In this document: positions 6,968-7,147 of the stretch, in pieces
Position numbering within the stretch: the stretch's first letter is position 1
Layout of the letters: every line of letters begins with the position of its first letter
Assembly (NCBI GenBank): GCA_021811025.1
Contig: JAJZPX010000102.1
Coordinates: 1 to 7,147 of the forward strand
Reading direction: 5' to 3'
DNA from: Actinomycetes bacterium
Lineage (GTDB): Bacteria > Actinomycetota > Coriobacteriia > Anaerosomatales > JAJZPX01
Length of the DNA stretch: 7,147 nucleotides
Position numbers and translations under genes: made by a program
The notes under the pieces: generated by a model
The model's database searches: none
Seen by the model: only the letters and a program-made list of their open reading frames with translations
What the model was told of the DNA's origin: nothing

Positions 6968-6973
6968 CTCCTT
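6968..6973 (-). promoter_or_regulatory. Ribosome binding site supporting the TTG start of the glycoside hydrolase
   Basis: AAGGAG on the minus strand lies eight bases before the TTG at 6959-6957. The TTG also gives a complete signal peptide beginning MRRASLRWG, so this start is preferred. Confidence 0.75.
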
Positions 6974-7051
6974 CGATCCCGCAGCGGGGAGATCAGGAAC
7001 GCCGGGCGACGAGCGGTCGGTGTGCACGGCGTGTGCCAAGTAAGGCGACCC

Positions 7052-7098
7052 CGTCGCGTGATTCGCTCGTCGTCCTGCCGGCCGAGCAACACGCGACG
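7052..7098 (-). promoter_or_regulatory. Long two-part hairpin in the hydrolase leader
   Basis: A perfect 9-bp outer stem (7052-7060 with 7090-7098) and a 5-bp inner stem (7065-7069 with 7083-7087) flank a small internal loop of 4 and 2 bases. The apical loop is 13 bases. It lies about 93 bases upstream of the TTG start. It could be a regulatory leader structure, a terminator of an upstream gene, or a protein-binding palindrome. No T-run follows. Confidence 0.45.
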
Positions 7099-7147
7099 AC
7101 CGTATCGGGGCATATGGCCCGCTGAGAACGAGGCCGGGCGATTCGGG

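Larger units (their letters stand above)
6960..7147 (-). other. Leader/promoter region of the glycoside hydrolase gene, no coding gene seen
   Basis: No convincing gene occupies these 188 bases, which run to the window edge. They should hold the promoter and 5' leader of the hydrolase gene, but no clear -35/-10 pair is visible. I looked for the cyclic di-GMP-I and ydaO-type riboswitch signatures often found before surface-protein genes and saw neither. The one strong structure is the hairpin at 7052-7098. Confidence 0.5.

Noticed and set aside
5443..7113. Minus-strand frame of 556 codons
   Set aside because: It is an Arg-rich shadow of the hydrolase gene in another frame; the signal peptide, GH26 motifs and CWB2 repeats are all in the 5073-6959 frame.
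6960..7147. Cyclic di-GMP or ydaO-type riboswitch before the CWB2 gene
   Set aside because: The conserved core motifs of these classes are absent; only an unclassified hairpin is seen.
1..7147. CRISPR array, tRNA or rRNA genes
   Set aside because: No regularly spaced short repeats and no recognisable tRNA or rRNA sequence were found on either strand.

Overview
The window is high-GC DNA with dense, partly overlapping genes. A CWB2-repeat surface protein beside a type I ABC exporter half suggests an actinobacterial host, possibly a member of the Coriobacteriia. This is inferred from gene content and base composition; no rRNA or other phylogenetic marker is present.

Layout. The left end (11-1924, + strand) is the C-terminal exporter half of what is probably a heterodimeric ABC transporter. 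Its frame is open to the left edge, so the true start may lie outside the window. Everything else is on the minus strand. From right to left: a leader with a strong hairpin (6960-7147); a secreted GH26-like glycoside hydrolase with three CWB2 anchoring repeats (6959-5073); a COG1373-type AAA ATPase/DUF4143 protein that lacks its P-loop N-terminus (5063-3945); a perfect 14-bp hairpin that probably ends that transcript (3891-3922); and a two-gene operon (3716-1870) encoding a winged-helix regulator and an AbiEii-like nucleotidyltransferase.

The two-gene operon has the form of a type IV toxin-antitoxin or abortive-infection module of the AbiE kind. The regulator is upstream, the nucleotidyltransferase starts inside its last codons (ATGGTGA overlap), and the promoter is covered by a symmetric operator of four GTAAC half-sites, as expected for autoregulation. 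The nucleotidyltransferase gene runs 55 bp into the oppositely oriented exporter gene.

The stretch 1925-5063 looks like a mosaic accessory segment between two host-type genes. A short in-frame fragment of a second ABC-exporter 3' end lies at about 3807-3885, just beyond the module promoter. It is nearly identical to the end of the intact exporter gene, and every mismatch in the 3820-3885 core is synonymous. The ATPase is cut off at its 5' side, directly against the glycoside hydrolase stop codon. Both point to past recombination. The module's function and any phage-defence role are inferences.
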